From Salvator merianae (lineage: Eukaryota; Chordata; Lepidosauria; Squamata; Teiidae), in the NCBI GenBank assembly GCA_003586115.2, contig QVOM02000116.1, positions 44,339,024-44,403,023 of the forward strand: a stretch of DNA of 64,000 nucleotides. The letters run 5' to 3'. A program made the position numbers and the translations under genes. This document shows positions 59,299 through 64,000 of the stretch, in pieces. The notes beneath the pieces were generated by a model, which saw nothing but the letters and a program-made list of their open reading frames with translations, was not told where the DNA came from and made no database searches. Numbering within the stretch: the stretch's first letter is position 1; each line of letters opens with the position of its first letter.

Positions 59299-59799
59299 TT
59301 TGTTTGGCTTAGCCCTGAATTAGCCAGTTCAGCAGGGTTGTATCTGTACTGAACTTGGCCTGTTTAGGGATGTTCCAAACTCCTAGTGACACAGGTTGGG
59401 GGGGGGGGGGATATAGACATGTTGCAACCACAAGCTGGGGGGTGGGATAAAGTCACTTTGCATCCATGAGATACCACGAGATGGTATAAATCATTTTGGG
59501 TTTGAGCTGAAACTGTGTACATTCTGTTTGATCCAGCTAAAGCTTTAACTGAACCAGGGATGTTTTGGTTTGAGTTCAAATGAAAATGCCCTTTTCCAAA
59601 CTTGCCTAGACTTATCAGTGGTCTGCATTTTGCTCCAAAGTCTCAAGGGAGAACAGAACACAGTACAATAAAATATGATATCAACAATAAAAAGCAGCCC
59701 AAAATTACAATTTTTAATTCTCTTACAATATAAACGCAATGCTGAATTTAAGAGCAGATAAATGTAACAAAAAAAGAAAAAGATATTCATCATGTCATC
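59299..59799. other. non-coding with a 13-G run
   Basis: A run of about 13 G lies at 59398-59410. AACTGAACCAGGGATG and TTTGAGTTCAAATG words resemble the hAT-like element at 18285, but ends cannot be paired. Confidence 0.4.
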
Positions 59800-61240
59800 C
59801 TTGAGAGGGAAATCAAATAGGCCTTAGGAAGCATTAGCAACAACAAGGCTTGCTGAGGTGATGGAATTCCAGCTGAATGATTTAAAATCCTAAAAGATGA
59901 TGCTGTTAAAAGTGCTGCACTCAATATGCCAGCAAATTTGGAAAACTCAACAGTGGCCACCGGTTTGGAAAATGTTAGTTTATGTTCCAATCCCAAAGAA
60001 GGGCAATACCAAGGGATGTTCAAATTTCCAAACAATTGTGCTCATTTTACACACAAGCAAGGTTATGTTCAAGATCCTGCAAGCTAGTTTAGTGAATATG
60101 TGAACCAAAAGCTACCAGAAAGGCAAGCTGGTTTTTGAAAAAGCAGAGAGCTAGAGATCAAATCAATAACATTCGCTGGATTATGGAGCAAGCAAGGGAG
60201 TTCCAGAAAAACATTTACTTCTGCTTCAGTGACTACGTTAAAGTCTGTGATTGTGTGGATCACAAAAAAATGTGGTAAGTTCTTAAAGAGATAGGAGTAC
60301 CAGACCACTTTATCTGCCTCCTAAGGAATCTGTGCATAGATCAAGAAGCAACAGCCAAAATCTGAACTGATTGGTTCAAGTTTGGGAAAGGAGCATGGCA
60401 AAACTATTTACTTAATTTATATGTAGAGCACATTGTGCAAAATGCTAGGCTGGATGCATCAAAAGCTAGAATTAAGAATACTGGGAGAAATATCAACAAG
60501 CGCAGATACGAAGATGCTACCACTCCTGATGAGGATAAAAGAGGAGAATGCAAAAGCTGGCTTGAAGCTCAACATTAAAAAAAACCTAAGATCATGACAC
60601 CTGGTCCCATCACTTCCTGGCAAATAGAGGGGGAAGAAATGGAAGCAGTGACAGATTTTATTTTCTTGAGCTCAAAGATTACTGCAGATGATAACTGCAG
60701 CCATGAAATTAAAAGACACTTGCCTCTTGGTAGGAAAGTTATGACAAACCTGGACAGCATATTAAAAAGCTGAGACATTGCTCTGGCATCAAAGGTCTAT
60801 ATAGTCCAAGCTACAGTTTTCCCAGTACTAATGTATGGCTGTGAAATTTGGACCATAAGGAAGGCTGAGTGCAATGAATCGACACTTGTGAATTGTGGTG
60901 GTGGAGAAGATGTTTAAGAGTTCCTTGGACTGCAAGGAAATCAAATAGTCAATACTAAAGGAAATCAACCCTGACTGTACATTGGAAGAGCAAATACTGA
61001 AGTTGAAGTTCAAATACTTTGGCCCCATAATGAGAAGACAAGACTCACTGGAAAAGATCTTGATGCTGGAAAAAATTGAAGGCAAAAGGAGAAGGGGACA
61101 GCAGAGGATGAGATGGATAGATGGTATCATGGAGGCTACAAACTTGAGCTTGGGCAAACTTCAAGAAACAGTAGAGGACAGAAGGGCCTGGCTGTGGTCT
61201 ATGGGATCACAAAAAGTCAGATAGATGTAACAAATTAACA
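59800..61240 (+). mobile_element. BovB/RTE LINE, 3' part of ORF2, decayed
   Basis: An RTE-class BovB retrotransposon. Recognisable pieces in order: ICQQIWKTQQWPPVWK (about 59922), IPIPKKGN (59988), KVMFKILQA, then NIRWIMEQAREFQKNIYF (60167), a Phe-Ser-Asp version of the conserved [F/Y]xDY(AKAFD)-type block, TDWFQ-type segment near 60368, ADD-like position at 60508-60530 (EDAT), TPGPITSWQI near 60597, and the C-terminus FGPIMRRQDSLEKILMLE with the basic block RRRGQQRMRWIDGIMEA. The 3' end reads GGGATCACAAAAAGTCAGAT. Stops, frameshifts and a deletion around the GVRQG block make it inactive. Confidence 0.92.
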
Positions 61241-61244
61241 ACAA

Positions 61245-61310
61245 AATGTAATTCTTAAGGAGCAAGAATCCAATCCCCTTTTTTCATATGGTAACCCAAA
61301 CCAAATCTTC
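61245..61310. mobile_element. palindromic MITE H-G, right-end fragment
   Basis: TTCTTAAGGAGCAAGAATCC and then CCTTTTTTCATATGGTAACC match the right arm of the element ending at 14215. It directly follows the BovB end. Confidence 0.55.
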
Positions 61311-62067
61311 TCTGGCCTGTTTTAATAAAATTAAATCCTACTGACCATGCTAATATGGAAAAGGATCAATGCAGGTTTTCTCCATCTTTAGGCTGCATCA
61401 ACATATTGTTAAAAAAAGAGAGAGAGAGAGAGGGCTCAAAAACAGCTTAGAAGTGATAGCATTCATATACTAGCACCTTAATTCACATTAAAAGCTAGAA
61501 AATGCACTTTCAAAATGCATTCCCTGGCTTTTAATTAGAGGTGGAATGGGAACACTAGCATCTGCATGGTACCACTTCTAAGTCACTTTTCAGTTATTTT
61601 TAATGCTTTTTTTAAAGACTAAGAGTACACTGTTTTCAGATTCTATTACTTCTAAGCATTATTGTATGGTCATTGTGCAGACCCAAGAGCAGAGTTCCTA
61701 TATCAAACATTTTAATAGATATAAGAACCTTTATCTAATGTTTAATAGCTCTGTAGAGGTCAGTATGTCAGCAAGTGTTAGTTGCATTAGAAGCTCCAGT
61801 TGCTGAAATCCCAGTTTCTACACAGCTATTAAAGATATTCCATATGGTAGCCCTTCACTGAGTGGGCCAAGGTTCCTATACCGGCAGCCAGTATGTGCAA
61901 CTGGAAATAAATTCCAGCACATGTTGTCTATAGTACTTGAAGCCGCATACTGAAATCCTGTGCCTTCTCAGGAATTAGCAATGGAACAGCAGCCAGGTTT
62001 CTGGTATGAGATCAACTTGTATCCTAAGACTTCTAAGTAAAAAATGCATATGGGAGTTAGCACAGGG
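61311..62067. other. non-coding with a short GA repeat
   Basis: A (GA)n run of about 20 bp lies near 61412-61433. No gene recognised. Confidence 0.4.
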
Positions 62068-62275
62068 GTACTTAACTTGTGGTCCTCTAGATGTTCATGA
62101 AGGACGGCTCCCAGCATTCTGTTGCAGCCCTCACTGGAAGTGCTGGGAGGGAAATGCTAGGAACTGTAGTTCAGGTCAGGAACATCTAGAGCAGTGGTTA
62201 TCAAAGTTGGCCTCCAGATTTTGACCACCGCTCTGAAGGGTCCCAGTCAGCAACATCTGGAGGTCCATTGATCTA
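62068..62275. mobile_element. hairpin MITE pair with CTCTAGATGTTC arms
   Basis: CTCTAGATGTTC at about 62094 is inverted as GAACATCTAGAG at about 62180, and CCCAGCATTCTG near 62111 faces AGTGCTGGGAGG near 62139, so the middle can fold. A second partial copy, with CAACATCTGGAGGTCC, follows to 62275. This is typical of short reptile DNA elements. Confidence 0.55.
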
Positions 62276-62364
62276 GATGGCTGCAAGCTGAGCACCTGGA
62301 ATGTTGATCATTATAGTTTAGGGAATGCTGCGAGTTTTAATTTAGAATCTAGAGGGCTAAACAG

Positions 62365-62565
62365 TGAGATGATGTAGCTCAGTGGTAGAGCAAAGTGCCT
62401 GGAAAGCAGAGGGTTACCAGTTCAATCCACAGCCTCTCCCCAGAAGTAAACAATGGCAAACCACTTATGTATTTCTTCCAAGAAAGTTGCCTGAAGATAC
62501 AACCAAACAGGAATTGGCTGTCAGGCAAAACTCAGTGGTACCCAACAACAAGAGGGCCACAGGTT
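62365..62565 (+). mobile_element. tRNA-derived SINE
   Basis: GATGTAGCTCAGTGGTAGAG (A box) and GGTTACCAGTTCAATCC (B box) lie about 45 bp apart, as in a tRNA. The downstream part has ATGGCAAACCACTTATGTAT then TTTCTTCCAAGAAAG, as in squamate SINEs with a BovB-type body. No acceptor stem closes the tRNA-like part, so it is not a functional tRNA gene. Confidence 0.75.
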
Positions 62566-62629
62566 GAGCAGCCCTGCAGGGAATTCCAGTGAGGCGGGTG
62601 CAGTGATGGCCAAGAACATCCTAAGATTA

Positions 62630-62715
62630 TAGTGACTGTATGGGAAAGAGGTGAGGCCTCCTGTGTCTTTAATAAATGGGTAGAAAGGGGAATTTCAGCA
62701 GGCATAGCAGGAGCC
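62630..62715. mobile_element. palindromic MITE H-G, left-end fragment
   Basis: TATGGGAAAGAGG, GGCCTCCTGTGTCTTTAATA and GGGGAATTTCAGCAGGC match the left arm of the element at 14048. Confidence 0.5.
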
Positions 62716-63234
62716 TTGCCTTCTTATCCACATGGCAACACAAGTTAGGCTCCAGGAGGAGAGGCCACTGGGTTGCAGCAGGACTTGCCTCGAAAGCCAC
62801 ATCCGTGGGTGGTTTGCACACTAAAGCTGATCTTCGGCTCTGCCTTCTGACCCGGAGCAAGTTCCCAGAGGACGCCCTTCTCAGAATAGGGGCCATTTAC
62901 CCGTATGGGACTTTCTTTATTTTAAACACCCTCGCTTGTCGACCGACCGTCTTCTGCCTTGAGATCTACCACCGGCAGCGCGATAGGGTGGTTTTGCAGA
63001 GTTTCGTTAGCTTAGGCTTGAACTGAAATTTGCAACCCCTGCTCTCCTCGCCTGCCAGAGCCAGCATCTTCCTCCTCGGCCTCTCTGTCAGCAGCTCAAA
63101 TGGGAGCTGAGTTTGCAAGCTGACACGGCAGAGATGGTGATTTGGGGCCGCGGGGGGTGGGGGGGGGAGGAAAGAGAGAGAGAGAGAGAAGGAGGCGAGG
63201 GAAGGAAAGAAAAGAGCCAGCGAGCGGGTGCTGG

Positions 63235-63242
63235 TGATGTCA
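63235..63242. promoter_or_regulatory. CRE/ATF-like site
   Basis: TGATGTCA differs from the palindromic CRE TGACGTCA by one base. It lies at the upstream edge of a short non-repetitive block before the dense CpG core. Confidence 0.4.
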
Positions 63243-63261
63243 GAGCCAGAAGACAGTTGTG

Positions 63262-63266
63262 ATTGG
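63262..63266 (-). promoter_or_regulatory. inverted CCAAT box 1
   Basis: ATTGG on the plus strand (TCCAATCAC on the minus strand). A homeodomain-type palindrome CTAATTAG follows at 63269-63276. Confidence 0.5.
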
Positions 63267-63311
63267 ATCTAATTAGACTTTGCAGCAGCAAATAGCTCCG
63301 TTGCCTGCATG

Positions 63312-63316
63312 ATTGG
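63312..63316 (-). promoter_or_regulatory. inverted CCAAT box 2
   Basis: The minus strand reads AGCCAATCATG, close to the NF-Y consensus. It is 50 bp from the first inverted CCAAT box, about five helical turns. Confidence 0.55.
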
Positions 63317-63590
63317 CTTCAAAGTGGCTGCCGGTGCCAAACAACTAGCGGAGGTGCAAAAAAAAAAAAAGGGGGGGGGACGAAAAGAAAAGTCGGAGCG
63401 GCGCATTTTCCGGCCCCTGATAAAGCCCGGCGCCCTCTGACTGAGGGAATGAGCGTGAGCCACCGACGGAGGAGGGGGTGGGCGAAGAGGAGCTGGGGAA
63501 GCCGAGCGGGAGCGCCCGCCGCCTTTAATTTCTTGATCTGAAACTCTGTCTGCTGCGCCTCTACCTGTTCGCACTAGTTCACTCCGTCAG

Positions 63591-63606
63591 CGGCGGCGGC
63601 GGCGGC
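63591..63606. repeat. (CGG)n in probable 5' UTR
   Basis: Five CGG units plus a trailing C, in the densest CpG part of the island. Confidence 0.9.
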
Positions 63607-63634
63607 AGGCGCAGGGGGAACCGCCGCGGCCGCC

Positions 63635-63655
63635 GCTGCTGCTGCTGCTGCTGCT
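63635..63655. repeat. (GCT)7 in probable 5' UTR
   Basis: Seven GCT units, about 30 bp after the CGG run; on the minus strand they encode poly-Ala in a chance frame. Confidence 0.9.
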
Positions 63656-63666
63656 TTCGAAGCGCG

Positions 63667-63682
63667 CCGGCCGGCCGGCCGG
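63667..63682. repeat. (CCGG)4 tract
   Basis: Four CCGG units in tandem, each a CpG-containing palindrome, just after the GCT run. Confidence 0.9.
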
Positions 63683-64000
63683 TGGCGGCACCGCCGAAGC
63701 TGGCAGGCACGAACTGTACTGTGCGCGCGAAGAAGCCGCCCGGCCGCCTCTTCTTTCGCTTCTTTCCCCCCAGCTGGGCGCGCGCAGCTTGAAAAAGAGG
63801 AGCGCCGGGAGGGAGAGAAGAGTCCCTCCCCCCCCCCGCCGTCTCTCTGTTTCTCCGGGAGCAGCTGAGGAGAAAAGAAGAAGGAGGAGGAGGAAGGAGA
63901 CAGGCGGGCGGGCGCGTTCGGAACAGGACGGGCGCGCACCTCGACGACTTCTTGCTCTCTCTTCTTCGCGCCGCCTCAGCTCTTTCAGTCAGCAGCGGAG

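Larger units (their letters stand above)
62850..64000. promoter_or_regulatory. CpG island, promoter and 5' untranslated region of an unidentified gene
   Basis: CpG density rises sharply from about 62850 and is highest from 63400 to the window end, in contrast to the CpG-poor 60 kb to the left. It holds inverted CCAAT boxes, a CRE-like site, GC boxes (GGCGGGCGGGCGCG near 63902) and trinucleotide repeats. No TATA box is evident and no convincing coding start is seen on either strand. The gene probably runs rightward, since no exons are recognised to the left, but direction is inferred. The long minus-strand frames here, full of Ala, Ser and Pro, reflect composition. Confidence 0.8.

Noticed and set aside
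62365..62440. tRNA gene
   Set aside because: A and B boxes are present but the acceptor stem and other arms do not close; the SINE body continues downstream.
63269..63939. Minus-strand frames rich in Ala, Ser and Pro
   Set aside because: They follow from GC-rich low-complexity DNA and GCT repeats; no domain, no plausible start context.
1..64000. Endogenous retrovirus or LTR element
   Set aside because: No primer-binding site, gag/pol motif or paired long terminal repeat was seen; the reverse transcriptase pieces are all non-LTR type (CR1, L2, L1, BovB).

Overview
This is about 64 kb of vertebrate nuclear DNA with no complete protein-coding gene. The repeat content points to a squamate reptile (lizard or snake). 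It combines CR1 and L2 retrotransposon pieces, a BovB/RTE element, an L1 fragment, tRNA- and 5S-derived SINEs, Tc1, Tigger and hAT DNA elements, and many short inverted-repeat elements with 3-bp target duplications. The species cannot be named from the sequence. These calls come from recognising motifs by eye; no database search was run.

Layout. From 1 to about 24.4 kb the DNA is mostly AT-rich non-coding sequence with non-autonomous DNA transposons (Harbinger-like families called H-A to H-F here, plus hAT elements), L2 3' tails, an L2 fragment on the minus strand (20.15-21.16 kb) and a decayed Tc1 element (22.34-23.27 kb). At 24.48-27.37 kb a young 5'-truncated CR1 LINE lies inside an H-E element; its endonuclease/reverse transcriptase frame is broken once, at a G run. 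At 29.8-31.0 kb there is an unrecognised decayed protein-coding stretch, probably a retropseudogene. From 31 to 48 kb there are more DNA elements (a full H-B copy, a Tigger element inserted in an H-D element, a GC-rich Tigger element, a full H-E copy), a 5S-derived SINE and a large L2 fragment (40.2-41.8 kb). A minisatellite of about 101 bp lies at 48.7-49.4 kb. From 49.6 to 53.9 kb the DNA is nearly repeat-free. From 54 to 62.7 kb come another H-A element, a CR1-like 3' end, an L1 fragment, an H-B copy, a decayed BovB element and a tRNA-derived SINE.

The last 1.1 kb or so (about 62.85-64.0 kb) is a CpG island with inverted CCAAT boxes, a CRE-like site, GC boxes and CGG/GCT repeats. It looks like the promoter and 5' untranslated region of a gene, most likely running rightward out of the window. 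On that reading the rest is the repeat-filled upstream flank of that gene. The gene itself cannot be identified. The most interesting material is the set of non-autonomous Harbinger-like families with intact 3-bp duplications, the two nested insertions, and the unidentified pseudogene.
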